A stretch of DNA of 64,000 nucleotides from CAVVUF01 sp963751425 (GCA_963751425.1 CAVVUF010000002.1:1302001-1366000), one strand, 5' to 3'. Shown: positions 1-10,336, counted from the stretch's first letter. Program-made: numbers and translations. Notes: generated by a model from the sequence alone, not told the origin.

Positions 1-185
1 CGGATAGGAACTGTTGGTATGTCCATCTCTGATCGCTTATGTTTAATGCTGTAATCAGACAAAATTCCCGAACGCAGATTTTCCATCTTCTGATCGGCAA
101 GAGCCGCAGATCTGCACAAAGCCAGTCCGATTAATACCACAGGGGCTACAATAAAGGTGAGAATTATGAGAAGGATTGTTATCAT
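1..185 (-). CDS. Partial small membrane protein (C-terminus off window)
   Basis: An open frame starts at an ATG at 185 and runs leftwards past the window edge without a stop, giving at least 61 codons. The first 23 residues (MITILLIILTFIVAPVVLIG and on) form one strong hydrophobic segment. A charged stretch with KMENLRSG and KHKRSEMD follows, so this looks like a single-pass membrane protein with its tail in the cytoplasm. An AGG lies about 10 nt before the ATG, a weak ribosome site. I do not recognise the family. A 60-codon frame on the same strand is open over much of the same DNA, but it has no membrane-like or family-like features and I consider it a shadow. Confidence 0.5.
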   Translation of the reverse strand, partial: MITILLIILTFIVAPVVLIGLALCRSAALADQKMENLRSGILSDYSIKHKRSEMDIPTVPI

Positions 186-535
186 AGAAAGTGCCTGATT
201 CTTTCTCTACTGTAGCCAAAAAATGTTCCAATGTCAATAAAAAAAGCTTTCAATAGTGCAAACTAACGCTTTAGATAGTACTTAAGATTAAGATTTTTCA
301 ATGGACCCTCCTACATTCGATTTGAACTGGCCATACGAATAATCAGTGCAACTGTCTTAGAAGAATGAGGCAGCCTCCTTCAGGATTCTTGTTGGGGGTG
401 CCAGCGGCTCTTCCCTCATGACTAATTCGTTATATTGATAGGGCAGCTTGGTAGGACATGTAAAAACTCGTTGACCACTTTGGTAAAAAATGTTAGGATT
501 AAAGAAGCAGGTAAACGAATTTAATAAAATCTTTA

Positions 536-563
536 TTGACGCCTGTTGAAATGATATTATTAC
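536..563 (+). promoter_or_regulatory. Putative sigma70 promoter for the amylase gene
   Basis: TTGACG at 536-541 and TATTAC at 558-563 are separated by 16 bp, inside an AT-rich stretch about 100 bp before the amylase start. The match is good but not perfect. The 186-657 stretch otherwise holds no convincing gene. Confidence 0.35.
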
Positions 564-657
564 TTGATTAATCTGTTCGAAAGCTGCCTAACCCACCCCG
601 AATTGGCAGCCCAATTCAATCCATAGGATCGTTCTTTTTCTTTCGAAGGAGGTCACT

Positions 658-3600
658 GTGTTCAATTCTCGTCTTCACAATCCATTGTTCCGTTTCCTTT
701 CATTCATCAGCGTTCTTTCTTTGCTCTTTGGCTCGCTCTCCATCCCAGCGTTGGGGAGGGGGGATTATGCAACCGATCCAACCAGTGTGACTATTGTGGG
801 CAGCCTGCAGAGCGAGCTGAGCTGCCCTGGTGATTGGCAGCCTGAATGCGCGGCCTCGCACCTGACTTATGATCTCGGTGATGACGTCTGGCAAGGTACC
901 TGGACAATTCCAGCGGGCGCCTATGAATACAAGGCGGCTCTCAACGACGGCTGGACCGAAAATTATGGCTTGCATGCAGCAGCGGGTGGTGCGAACATCC
1001 CGTTGAACCTGGCAGCTTCCACCAGCGTCAAATTCTATTACGATCATAAATCTCACTGGGTGACTGAAAATCAGACTTCGGTGATTGCGGTCGCGCCCGG
1101 CGACTTCCAGTCTGAGCTGGGCTGTGGAGGGGATTGGGACCCCTCCTGTTTACGCTCCTGGCTGCAGGATCCGGATGGCGATGGCGTGTATACCTTCGAG
1201 ACTACAGCCCTGCCATTAGGAGACTATCAAGGCAAGGTGGCGATCAATGAGGGCTGGAGTGAGAACTACGGCGCGGGCGGTGTGCCAAATGGGGCGAATA
1301 TCCCCTTTAGCGTTGCAGTGAGTGGTTCCACGGTAAAGTTCTTATACACCGCTGCCACGCATGTTCTGGATATTCAGGTCCTCGCTCCGGCTGAACCTAC
1401 CGTCACCCTGGTGGGCAGTCTGCAATCCGAATTGGGCTGCGCGGGCGATTGGGACCCAGCCTGTGCTGCCACGCACATGACCTTTGATGCCAACGATGAT
1501 GTCTGGCAGGGTACCTGGACAGTTCCAGCGGGCAGTTATGAATACAAGGCCGCTCTCAATGATAACTGGGATGTAAGCTATGGATTGCATGCTCAACTTG
1601 GAGGCGCTAATATCCCGCTTGCTGCAGATGACAGCTCGGTCAAGTTCTATTTCGATCCCAAGTCGCACTGGGTCACCGACAGCAAGAGCTCCGTGATTGT
1701 AGTGGCACCCGGCAGCTTCCAATCCGAGCTGGGCTGCTCAGGCGATTGGGATCCTGGCTGCCTGCGCTCCTGGCTGCAGGATATCGATGGCGATGGCGTA
1801 TATACCTTAGAGACGACTGCCCTACCGGCTGGTTCTTATGAAGGCAAGGCGGCGCTTAACGAGGGCTGGGATGTGAACTATGGTCAGGGGGGGGTTCCGG
1901 GCGGCGCGAACATTTCTTTCTTCGTGCCATTCAATAATGCTAAAGTCTCATTCAAATACGTCGCTGCTACCCATGTACTCACCATCCTGTCTGGGTTTAT
2001 GCCAGACAACGATATTGCCTGGGATGGCTTGCGACACGACTCGCGCGACCTGCTGTATCGCTCCCCTGGCGGGGCCGTGCCCGCTGGTACCCCGGTACTC
2101 GTCCGTTTCAGGACTTTCCACAACGATGTGACCGGCGTATCCCTGCGGGTGTACGATATCAACCTCAGCGCTCAGAAGATTGTCAAGATGACCCTCGCAG
2201 CCACGGATGTCTCCTGCTACCAGGCTGACCTGGACCAGTTTACCTGCGATTTTTGGCAAGCGACCGTTAACGAAGCCTCGCCTAATAACTTGTGGTATCG
2301 CTTCATCGTCACAGATGGTACCAAGACTGTTTATTATGCGGATAATACCGCTGCTTTAGATGGAGGCCTGGGCAGCCCCAGCGACAATGCAATCGACAAC
2401 AGCTTCGCGCTGATGGTCTACGACCCGGCCTTCACGGTCCCCGCCTGGGCAAAGAACGCCGTGATCTACCAGATCTTCCCCGACCGCTTCCGCGACGGGC
2501 GCAAGGATAACAACGCCAAGACGGGCGACCTGCGTTACAGCGACCCTGTGCTCAGTTTGGCCTGGGGCACGCTGCCGGAGGGCTACTGCCGCAATTACTT
2601 CGGCGCTACCCCCCAGACCTGCCCCTGGCGCTTTGACAAGAATCAGCCTGCTGATACTTTAGAGCAGCCGCGCGGCCGCGACTACATGGGCGGTGACTTG
2701 AAAGGTGTCGACCAATACCTGGATTATCTCAAATCCCTGGGTGTGAACACGCTGTATTTCAACCCGGTCTTCGACTCGGCCTCGAACCACGGCTATGACA
2801 CCCAGGATTATATGAAGATCGACCCCTATTTCGGCACCCAGAAAGATTGGGAGAACCTGGTCAAGCATGCCAATCAGCTCGGCATCCGCATTGTGCTGGA
2901 TGGGGTGTTCAACCACCTGTCTTCCGACAGTCCCTTCTTTGACCGCTACCACCACTTTGCCAGCGTTGGGGCATGCGAGTCAGTCACCTCGCCCTACCGG
3001 AGCTGGTTCTACTTCCACGATGTGGCAGCCGGTACGGGTACCTGCTTCGGTAGCGCTGGAGCCAACTCTGCCACCTACGATGGCTGGTTCGGCTTCGACA
3101 GCATACCCGTCATCAACAAATCGCTTCCTGCAGTGCAGGCTTACTTCCTGACAAGCAAGAACAACGTCACCAGCTACTGGCTGAAGCAGGGTGCCAGCGC
3201 CTGGCGCCTGGATGTGATGGGTGATTCCACATTCCCCACCGGCTATTGGGAAACCTTCCGCAGCACTGTGAAGTCGACCAAGGCGGATGCGCTGATCATC
3301 GGCGAGCTGTGGCAGAAGGACAGCACGCTCCTGCGCTTCTTGCGCGGTGACCGGGCGGACTCGACCATGAACTACCGATTGCGCGACGCCGTGCTGGGCT
3401 TGCTGGCACCGCAGCCCTTTGATTCGAAAGGCTTTGCTGACAGCGGGCGTATTATTGCTCCTACAGAGTTTGCCTCCCGCCTGTCCTCCATCCAGGAAGA
3501 TTACCCTCAAGGAGTGTTCTACGCCCTGATGAACCTGGTGGACTCCCACGACACCGAGCGCATCCTGTGGACGCTGACCCCGGGCAGTGCAACCACGGCT

Positions 3601-5463
3601 GCAAAAGAGCTGAACGCGACCAATCTGGCAGAAGGCAAGCAGCGTCTGCGCATCGCCTCCCTTATCCAGTTCACATTACCTGGCGCTCCCACGGTTTACT
3701 ACGGTGACGAAGTCAGCCTGAACGGTGACACCGATCCCGATGACCGGCGCACGTATCCCTGGGCAGACCTGGGCGGCAAGCCTGACACCGCTATGTTCAG
3801 CCACTACCAGGCGCTGGCAAAGCTGCGCAAGGCCAACGCGGTCCTGACAGATGGCGACCTCAAAGTGCTGCTCGCCGATGATACCTCCGGCGTAGTCGCT
3901 TACGGGCGCAAGACATCCAGCCAGGCAGCCGTGGTGATCATCAACCGCGGCAGTACCGCTCAAGCAGGCTCGATCCCCGTTGCCGGGTATCTGCCAGATG
4001 GTGTGACCCTGAAGCCAGCTTACACGGTTGGCAGTGGTGGGGCAAGCACTGTGACCGTTGTAAACGGATTGCTCGATGGGACGATTGGTCCGTTGAGCGC
4101 AGTGATCCTGCTCAGCGCTGGGACTGACTTGCTGGCGCCGCCAGCTCCGACCGGTTTGATGGTGACCAGCGAGGGCAATGGAACAGTCTCGCTGGCTTGG
4201 AACCTCTCGCAGGGAGCGGTGAGCTACAACCTGTACCGCAGCCCGGTGAGTGGCGGAGGGTATGAAAAGGTCAATGCTGCACCGCTGAATGGAAACACCT
4301 TCACCGATAGCGGCTTGCAGAACGCCAGGCTTTATCATTACGTAGTAACTGCCCTGGATGGGGTAGGCAATTCTTCAGGCTATTCGAACGAAGCATCTGC
4401 CATGCCGTACCTGGCCATCGGCTGGGCGAACTTGCAGTGGCCACCCACCTTGACGCATACGATCAGTGCTGTAAGCCGCACGGATACGGCTTATGGACAG
4501 GTGTGGATTGATGGCGTCACCAACCAGGTGGGGCAGACCCCCACCCTGCGCGCCCAGCTCGGCTTTGGACCCATTGGCAGCGATCCGGTTCTCAGCCCTG
4601 AATGGACCTGGGTGGAGGCTTCGTTCAATGTGGATGCGGGCAGCAACGATGAATTCATGGCCAGCCTGCTGCCGGAGGGTGTGGGCAGCTTCGATTACCT
4701 GTACCGCTACACGACTACAGATAGCCGTACCTGGATCTACGCTGATCTGAACGGTCTGGTTGCACCGGGAGCTTTACCTTCCAACCCTGGCAAGCTGACC
4801 GTAAATCCTGGCAGCGATACCACCGTCCCGGCGGTTCCTACGGGCTTAAAGGTGGTTTCCTTCTCGCCGGCTAAGATCAGCCTGGACTGGGATGACCTTT
4901 CAGGTGACCCGTCCTTGTACGGCTACGAGGTGGAACGCAGTGATACGAGCAGTGGACCTTATACGATGGTCGCCCGCCTGACCGGCAGCAGCTATGATGA
5001 CCTCTCAGTGATGGAAGGGGCAACGTACTACTATGTAGTACGTGCTGTGGACAACTCCTTCAACCGCTCAGGCTATTCGAGTGAGGTGTCAGCTACTGCG
5101 GCGCTGCGCATTGTGACGCTTACCTTTAATGTCACCGTGCCTGCCTCGACGGACGGGACTGGGCGCTCGGTGTATATTGCTGGTTTCCTGGACCGCCTGA
5201 ATGGCGGCTTGCCGCAGTGGAACGCGAGCGGAGTGGTGTTGACCCGCGTGGATGCCACAACCTGGACGATCACCCTGACGGGATATGAGACGACCCAGAT
5301 CGAGTATAAGTACACGCTGGGTGATTGGGAACATGTGGAGAAAGATAATGCCTGCGGTGAAATTGCCAACCGCCAGCTAACTTTGTCCTACGGCAGCAAC
5401 GGCATGCAGACCGTCAACGACACGGTTCCGAACTGGCGCAATGTGTCGCCCTGCGGAAATTAA
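658..5463 (+). CDS. Secreted multidomain GH13 amylase/pullulanase with four X25 modules
   Basis: A secreted starch-degrading enzyme of 1601 residues. The start is GTG, chosen because AAGGAGGT sits 5 nt before it. Residues 1-34 are a signal peptide. Four X25-type modules (about 43-447) precede an N-terminal sandwich domain (about 448-595). The GH13 barrel begins at NAVIYQIFPDRF (about 600). All four conserved GH13 regions are present: DGVFNH (D748, H753), WRLDVMGD (D852, the nucleophile), GELW (E883, the acid/base) and DSHD (D965). Two fibronectin III domains (about 1161-1250 and 1390-1480) bracket an unrecognised beta-rich domain. The tail (about 1485-1601) resembles a CBM20/CBM48 starch-binding fold. 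Family membership is firm; amylase versus pullulanase versus neopullulanase specificity is not resolved. Confidence 0.92.
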   Translation: MFNSRLHNPLFRFLSFISVLSLLFGSLSIPALGRGDYATDPTSVTIVGSLQSELSCPGDWQPECAASHLTYDLGDDVWQGTWTIPAGAYEYKAALNDGWTENYGLHAAAGGANIPLNLAASTSVKFYYDHKSHWVTENQTSVIAVAPGDFQSELGCGGDWDPSCLRSWLQDPDGDGVYTFETTALPLGDYQGKVAINEGWSENYGAGGVPNGANIPFSVAVSGSTVKFLYTAATHVLDIQVLAPAEPTVTLVGSLQSELGCAGDWDPACAATHMTFDANDDVWQGTWTVPAGSYEYKAALNDNWDVSYGLHAQLGGANIPLAADDSSVKFYFDPKSHWVTDSKSSVIVVAPGSFQSELGCSGDWDPGCLRSWLQDIDGDGVYTLETTALPAGSYEGKAALNEGWDVNYGQGGVPGGANISFFVPFNNAKVSFKYVAATHVLTILSGFMPDNDIAWDGLRHDSRDLLYRSPGGAVPAGTPVLVRFRTFHNDVTGVSLRVYDINLSAQKIVKMTLAATDVSCYQADLDQFTCDFWQATVNEASPNNLWYRFIVTDGTKTVYYADNTAALDGGLGSPSDNAIDNSFALMVYDPAFTVPAWAKNAVIYQIFPDRFRDGRKDNNAKTGDLRYSDPVLSLAWGTLPEGYCRNYFGATPQTCPWRFDKNQPADTLEQPRGRDYMGGDLKGVDQYLDYLKSLGVNTLYFNPVFDSASNHGYDTQDYMKIDPYFGTQKDWENLVKHANQLGIRIVLDGVFNHLSSDSPFFDRYHHFASVGACESVTSPYRSWFYFHDVAAGTGTCFGSAGANSATYDGWFGFDSIPVINKSLPAVQAYFLTSKNNVTSYWLKQGASAWRLDVMGDSTFPTGYWETFRSTVKSTKADALIIGELWQKDSTLLRFLRGDRADSTMNYRLRDAVLGLLAPQPFDSKGFADSGRIIAPTEFASRLSSIQEDYPQGVFYALMNLVDSHDTERILWTLTPGSATTAAKELNATNLAEGKQRLRIASLIQFTLPGAPTVYYGDEVSLNGDTDPDDRRTYPWADLGGKPDTAMFSHYQALAKLRKANAVLTDGDLKVLLADDTSGVVAYGRKTSSQAAVVIINRGSTAQAGSIPVAGYLPDGVTLKPAYTVGSGGASTVTVVNGLLDGTIGPLSAVILLSAGTDLLAPPAPTGLMVTSEGNGTVSLAWNLSQGAVSYNLYRSPVSGGGYEKVNAAPLNGNTFTDSGLQNARLYHYVVTALDGVGNSSGYSNEASAMPYLAIGWANLQWPPTLTHTISAVSRTDTAYGQVWIDGVTNQVGQTPTLRAQLGFGPIGSDPVLSPEWTWVEASFNVDAGSNDEFMASLLPEGVGSFDYLYRYTTTDSRTWIYADLNGLVAPGALPSNPGKLTVNPGSDTTVPAVPTGLKVVSFSPAKISLDWDDLSGDPSLYGYEVERSDTSSGPYTMVARLTGSSYDDLSVMEGATYYYVVRAVDNSFNRSGYSSEVSATAALRIVTLTFNVTVPASTDGTGRSVYIAGFLDRLNGGLPQWNASGVVLTRVDATTWTITLTGYETTQIEYKYTLGDWEHVEKDNACGEIANRQLTLSYGSNGMQTVNDTVPNWRNVSPCGN
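784..1995 (+). repeat. Two-copy tandem duplication encoding X25 module pairs
   Basis: Modules 1 and 3 are near copies of each other, and so are 2 and 4. The gene therefore carries a duplicated two-module unit rather than four independent modules. The copies are offset by about 615 bp (205 residues): GTGGGCAG begins at 796 and again at 1411. Shared residues include SELGC-GDWDP and WVT preceding each B module. Confidence 0.75.
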
Positions 5464-5469
5464 GAAGGC

Positions 5470-5904
5470 ATGAAGGGATTACTGGTCTTGATTTTGGAAA
5501 AGGTTAATGGACTCAAAGCCCCCAGGCTCATCCCTTGGGGGCTGGCTGCCCTCTTAATCGTGGGTGGCTTGTTAGCAGCCTGCGCCTCTGCCAAGCACCC
5601 CGCGGCAGTTGCCGTGGAAGATTATCTACAAGCCCTGGTGGATAAGGATGAAGCCCGCCTGGTCAGCCTGACCTGCCCAGACTTTGAATCCGATGCCTTG
5701 CTGCAATTGGACTCCTTCAGCCTGGTCAAGACGAAGCTGGATGGACTGGACTGCCAGGCACAGGCGCAGGATGACACCGCCAAGGTGACCTGCCAGGGGC
5801 AGATCCTGGCAACTTATGGAACGGAAGACCAGCAGTTTGATTTGAGCGAGAAAACGTTCCAGGTTATCAATCAAGGAGGCGACTGGCTGGTATGCGGGGA
5901 GTAA
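5470..5904 (+). CDS. Small lipoprotein, NTF2-like fold suspected
   Basis: 144 residues. A hydrophobic N-terminal segment ends in the lipobox LLAAC (about residue 38), so the protein is predicted to be lipid-anchored on the outside of the membrane. The mature part starts AVEDYLQALVDKDEARLVSL, the typical opening helix of NTF2/SnoaL-like proteins, and ends in a strand (FQVINQGGDWLVC). It starts 6 bp after the amylase stop and overlaps the next gene by 13 bp, so it is probably cotranscribed with both. Four mature-domain cysteines may form disulfides. The specific role is unknown. Confidence 0.65.
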   Translation: MKGLLVLILEKVNGLKAPRLIPWGLAALLIVGGLLAACASAKHPAAVAVEDYLQALVDKDEARLVSLTCPDFESDALLQLDSFSLVKTKLDGLDCQAQAQDDTAKVTCQGQILATYGTEDQQFDLSEKTFQVINQGGDWLVCGE

Positions 5905-6922
5905 CCGCACCTGCCAGCCGCCGCTGGCTGCCAGCCATTCTCCTGGCAGCTCTGGCATTGCTTTTAAGCGCCTGCCAGCCTGGGACGGCTGCAGCCGCCT
6001 TGACGACATCTGCCGTATCTGAGGCAATCACGCCATTACTTTCCACATCTTTACCCTCAGCGACGATCACCTCAACCGCCTCGCCCACCCTTTCCGCAGA
6101 CAGCCTCCCGACTGCCCTTCCGGCGACTGCCACGTCTGCCTCCACGAAAGAAAGACTCACCCTGACCCCCACACCGACTTCCGCCCTGGTGGATGCCATC
6201 CACCTGACTGCGGATGAGTGGCAGAAATGGCCGGTCATCCCCCAGGTGCCTGAAAGCTGCTCGTGCGCTTTACCAGAAGGGATTGGCGCTGGGCAACAAC
6301 CCGCACGCTTTTTCCATCATCGGCGATTGCCAGAGCCTGCCAGAGACATTTTTAGGCGTTTACGAGACCGATCCTGAACTTAACTGCCAGCCTGGCGCCC
6401 GAGCTGCAGGCGGCAGTAGCCAATTTCTCCGGCTCGTTCGACCGCCCAAGCCCAACGGTCAAGGGTGGGACGACAGCCGGAGCGGCGCTGTGGAGCGAAT
6501 GGCATGAGAATAAATTTACTTGCCAGCCGAATGAGACGCCTCTGGACTGCGAGCTGCGCCTGAACAAGCCTTCGATCGTGATCATCAACCTGGGTACACA
6601 CTACGAGACCCGCAATATCACCTACCTGCGGAAAATCTTGGATAGGCTGACCCAGCAGGGCATCGTGCCCATCTTGACCACCAAGGCGGATAACCGCGAG
6701 CTGGACGGCCGTCTGAACCAGGAAACGGCTTTGCTGGCGCTTGAGTATCACGTGCCCTTGTGGAATTTTTATGCGGCGGTCTCGGACCTCCCCAATCACG
6801 GGGTGGGGGTTAAGAAGGGGGAAGAGTTCTTGGGTGAGATTTATTTAAGTGAAGAAGGATTGGAGCGCCACCGTTCTACAGGCCTGGAAGCATTAACAGC
6901 CGTGTGGCTGGCAGTGAAATAA
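5892..6922 (+). pseudogene. SGNH/GDSL-like lipoprotein, frameshifted
   Basis: A lipoprotein signal (lipobox LLSAC) and a long Ser/Thr/Pro linker are encoded from 5892. The frame then shifts near 6258 into one encoding GNNPHAFSIIGDCQSLPETF, and again near 6378 into one encoding GTTAGAALWSEWHENKFTC, PSIVIINLGTHYE and LTQQGIVPILTTKAD. Joined, the parts make about 340 residues with the GD-x-Q, hydrophobic-NLGT-H and late-helix pattern of an SGNH hydrolase-like fold. Similarity continues without a gap through both breaks, so sequencing indels are as likely as true decay. The family call rests on motif recognition only. Confidence 0.6.
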
Positions 6923-6932
6923 AGCCCAAACA

Positions 6933-8243
6933 TTGGAACAAATCGACCCTAAAAGACACCGTTTCAGTGGACTGTGGGGTAACCCAAATTTTTTGAAGTT
7001 ATGGGCTGGGCAGACGGTCTCAACCCTGGGCTCGCACATCACTGCCGGCGGCTTGCCGCTGCTGGCTTTGATCACTCTACAATCGACGCCGTTTCAAATG
7101 GGGCTCTTGCAAGCCATCGGCAGTGCTCCCATACTGCTCTTCAGCCTGGCAGCCGGGGTGTGGGTGGACCGGCTGCGGCGCCGACCGGTGATGATCGCGG
7201 CAGACCTGGGAAGGGCTGTCATTCTGGCGACGATTCCCCTGGCAGCAGCTTTCGGGTGGCTGAGCATGGGCCAGATCTACATCGTCATCGCATTGGCAGG
7301 GATTTTGACCGTCCTGTTCAACACGGCTTACCGGGCTTATCTGCCTTCTCTGGTTGATCAAGATAAAATTGTCGAAGGCAATGCCAAGCTCAGCTTGAGC
7401 GAATCAGCCGCTGAGGTGGTTGGACCGGGTCTGACAGGTGTGCTGGTGCAGACTATCACCGCGCCGATTGCCATCCTTTTCGATGCGCTTTCCTTTCTGT
7501 TCTCGGCTGTTACCCTGGCTGTCATCCGCAAGCCAGAGCCGCCTCCTGCTCTACCTGAGGAGCGTCAGTCGATGGTCCATGAGGCTCGCCTGGGTATGAG
7601 CACGCTGCTCCACCAACCGGTGCTGCTGGCTTTAACTGCTGAGGCAGCCACCAGCAGTTTCTTCGGAAATTTCATCGGGGTTCTGTATGCCCTTTATGCG
7701 ATAAGGGAGCTGGAGCTCAGCCCGGCGGCGATTGGGATCACCATCGGGGTGGGCGGTGCGAGCAGTCTGATCGGTGCACTCCTGGCGGAAAGCGCCCTTC
7801 GGAATCGAGGATTAGGTCCCTTGCTGATACGCTTGTTTTTTATTGATAAGCTGTTTGCTTTCTTGATTCCCTTGGCTGCCAGCTTTCCGTCCTTGGGGCT
7901 GGGATTTTTGCTCATCTCGCAGTGTGGCGATATTTTTGGAACGATTTATATGATTCATACCTTGAGCTTGCGCCAGACGATCACCCCGACTCGCTTGCAG
8001 GGACGTGTCAATGCCAGCATCGAGCTGCTAACAGCAGGGGCCGGCCCCTTAGGGGCGCTGGTGGGCGGCTTACTCGGGCAAAGCCTGGGTGTGCAGGCGA
8101 CCCTGTTCATCGCCATGGTTGGGATCTCGCTGGGCGGCTTGTGGCTGGTTTTCTCACCGGTCAGGAAGCTGCAGGGCTTTCCCAGATCGCCCTTCATGAT
8201 CCAGTATGAACAGCGTCTGCTGACTGTGCGCACCTGGCCGTAA
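6933..8243 (+). CDS. MFS transporter, EntS/MFS_3-like exporter
   Basis: 436 residues with about 12 hydrophobic segments and MFS signatures: WAGQTVSTLGSHIT at the N-terminus, and GVWVDRLRRRPVMIAADLGR, the loop 2-3 motif, at about residues 73-92. The arrangement matches the enterobactin exporter-like (MFS_3) branch, which exports small molecules using the proton gradient; the substrate cannot be inferred. The start is a TTG with no strong ribosome site, so a slightly later start remains possible. It lies 10 bp after the SGNH-like gene and converges with the Na/Pi gene. Confidence 0.8.
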   Translation: MEQIDPKRHRFSGLWGNPNFLKLWAGQTVSTLGSHITAGGLPLLALITLQSTPFQMGLLQAIGSAPILLFSLAAGVWVDRLRRRPVMIAADLGRAVILATIPLAAAFGWLSMGQIYIVIALAGILTVLFNTAYRAYLPSLVDQDKIVEGNAKLSLSESAAEVVGPGLTGVLVQTITAPIAILFDALSFLFSAVTLAVIRKPEPPPALPEERQSMVHEARLGMSTLLHQPVLLALTAEAATSSFFGNFIGVLYALYAIRELELSPAAIGITIGVGGASSLIGALLAESALRNRGLGPLLIRLFFIDKLFAFLIPLAASFPSLGLGFLLISQCGDIFGTIYMIHTLSLRQTITPTRLQGRVNASIELLTAGAGPLGALVGGLLGQSLGVQATLFIAMVGISLGGLWLVFSPVRKLQGFPRSPFMIQYEQRLLTVRTWP

Positions 8244-8372
8244 AACACCATCATGCTGCGCCTTTGTTCGTTTCTGTGTTTGTGCCGCTCGTTACAGTGC
8301 TGGTGCGGCATCTGGGAGAGATGGTATTAACATCCTGAACGGGTTAGAAGTCTTTTTTCGCTAACCTAGCGT

Positions 8373-9974
8373 TCAGTTCCGGATGACACTGACCCCCAGG
8401 TTATCGGCATGGTCGCTGATACGCTCCAGGTTGCGCAGCGTCTCGGTAAAGATCACATCCGCTTCAGCCGTGCAGATGCCTTTTTCAAGCCGCTCAATGT
8501 GCAGCGCCCGGGTGTGCCAATACATGCGGTCAAACTCGGCTTCGAGCCGGCAAACCTCCTGGGCCTGGTCATGGTTTCCGTCTTGAAAAGCCTGGATGGC
8601 CAGCGAGTAGGTTTTATGGGCGTGGGTCCAAAGCGTTTCCAGGTCCTCGGCTGCCTGGTCGCTGAAGATCACATCGTTATCTATGCGCTCGATGGCATAC
8701 TCGGCGATATCTTCTGCCATATCGCCAACCCTTTCCAGGTCGGTCAGCAGGCTGAGGATCTGGAAACAGCGCTTCTGCTGCCCCTGGCTGAGGTCTGCGC
8801 GCATCAGAACATCAATGAATTGGCTCAGCTCTTTAAAGACGGGGTCGACGACTTTCTCCTCCTGCACCAAGACACGCTGGGCGAACTCCATGGACTTCTC
8901 TACCAGGGCATGGCAGCTGTCTTCGAGCATCGCGGCGGTCACCTCACCCAGGCGGATAAACTCACGCGCCGCCTCGGTCAGCGCTACAGCGGGAACACTG
9001 TATTGCATCTCATCGATATAGGCAGTCACTTTGAGCTTTTCTTCTTTGTGACCTTCGGGCACCAGCCAGGCGGAGATTTGGGCTACCTGCTTGACGAAGG
9101 GGAACAAAATGACACTGACCGTTACATTAAAGATCGTATGGGCATTGGCAATCTGGCGGGGCAGATCATCGGAAGTACGGCTGACAAGCTCTGCGAATTG
9201 GGGAATAAATGGGAGGAAGAGCAAGACACCAAATACATTGATCAAGATTTGGGCAATGGAAGCCTGGCGGGCGGTCCGGGAGAGGGGCAGGGAGGCGATC
9301 AGACCGGTGATGCAGGAGCCGATGTTGGCTCCCAGGATGATGCCAATGGCGCCTTGCAGGGTGATCACCTGGCTGATGCCCATCGCCACCGCCATGCTCG
9401 TCACGGCGGTGCTGCTCTGGGTCACCGAGGTCATGAGCAGTCCTGCCAGCACCCCAACCATCGGATGCAGGCTCATTTGCACCAGCAATTGTTTGATCCA
9501 GGGAATCTCCACCAGCAGTGCCAGGGCGTTCGACATGTAGCTCATGCCCACGAAGACGATCCCCAGCCCCATCAGGATCTCGCCGTATTTCTTCCAATCT
9601 CTGTTCGGGAAAAATTCTAGAAGGATGAATCCCAGGATGACCAGGATCAGCCGGTAGAAGCCAATATCGAAGGCCACAATCTGGGCTGTGATCGTGGTGC
9701 CGATCTCCTGCCCCAGCATGACACCGATGGACTGCTCAACCGTCATCAAGTTGGCGTTGATCAGCCCAATCATGGTGACCATCAGGAGCCCGCTGCTCTG
9801 GATGATGGCGGTCGACGCTGCTCCGAAGGTGGCGCTCTTCAGCTTGCTGCTCGTGACGCGGTCGAGCCATTTCTGGATCTGGTCGCCTGCCAGCTTTTCC
9901 ATGCCTGCGCTGAGCATGCGGATACCGTACATGAACAGTGCTAAACCACCCAGGATCAGTAGAACCCCTGCCAT
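8373..9974 (-). CDS. Na+/phosphate cotransporter with C-terminal PhoU domain
   Basis: 533 residues. The N-terminal half (about 1-310) has two inverted repeats, each with the QSS signature of type II Na/Pi cotransporters (IIQSSGLL about residue 60, TQSSTAV about 185). The C-terminal half (about 340-533) is soluble, helical and PhoU-like (ELSQFIDVLM, ERVGDMAEDIAEYAIER). It would import phosphate with sodium, and the PhoU part may tie activity to phosphate status. GGAGGG lies 5 nt before the ATG. The length is normal for NptA/YjbB-type proteins. Confidence 0.88.
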   Translation of the reverse strand: MAGVLLILGGLALFMYGIRMLSAGMEKLAGDQIQKWLDRVTSSKLKSATFGAASTAIIQSSGLLMVTMIGLINANLMTVEQSIGVMLGQEIGTTITAQIVAFDIGFYRLILVILGFILLEFFPNRDWKKYGEILMGLGIVFVGMSYMSNALALLVEIPWIKQLLVQMSLHPMVGVLAGLLMTSVTQSSTAVTSMAVAMGISQVITLQGAIGIILGANIGSCITGLIASLPLSRTARQASIAQILINVFGVLLFLPFIPQFAELVSRTSDDLPRQIANAHTIFNVTVSVILFPFVKQVAQISAWLVPEGHKEEKLKVTAYIDEMQYSVPAVALTEAAREFIRLGEVTAAMLEDSCHALVEKSMEFAQRVLVQEEKVVDPVFKELSQFIDVLMRADLSQGQQKRCFQILSLLTDLERVGDMAEDIAEYAIERIDNDVIFSDQAAEDLETLWTHAHKTYSLAIQAFQDGNHDQAQEVCRLEAEFDRMYWHTRALHIERLEKGICTAEADVIFTETLRNLERISDHADNLGVSVIRN

Positions 9975-10336
9975 GTGCCCTCCAAGAAAATATCCTACTT
10001 GTTCTGTGGGTTAGTTTACCGTGAATTGAGGATTGGGGATAGTGAGTAAGATCACACAAAAACCGGAGATTAGTCTCCAGCTCAGGAAGACACCTCCCGC
10101 TGCCGTCCTGAGTGAAACGGTGCGATGCACTCGTTGTACTCAACGCCATCGCCGACCCCCTGTGAGCTTGCTCCTATCAGAATTTTAGCAGGGTGGGCGT
10201 AAAAGGGATCTTTCGCTGGCTCCGGTGCACTCATCAGCGATCACCGGCTAGGATGACAATTGGCTTGGTAAAAAAATCCTCCCCCCAGACGGGGGAAGGA
10301 TTTTTGTGATGCTAGGTTTTGAAAAAGGGTTAAAGC
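9975..10336. other. Intergenic region without a gene
   Basis: Holds the upstream region of the Na/Pi gene and, at its far end, the terminator of the subtilase gene. No open frame here shows family-like features. Confidence 0.6.
10270..10305 (-). terminator. Rho-independent terminator after the subtilase gene
   Basis: On the minus strand, AATCCTTCCCCC pairs with GGGGGGAGGATT around a short loop and is followed by a T run. It sits about 30 bp past the protease stop. A-runs and T-runs on both sides make it potentially bidirectional. Confidence 0.8.

Noticed and set aside
55..237. 60-codon frame on the minus strand
   Set aside because: An overlapping minus-strand frame (185 to 1) has a clear membrane segment and a plausible start; this one has neither.
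8409..9620. 403-codon frame opposite the Na/Pi transporter
   Set aside because: It lacks family motifs and mirrors the GC-rich coding strand of a well-supported gene.
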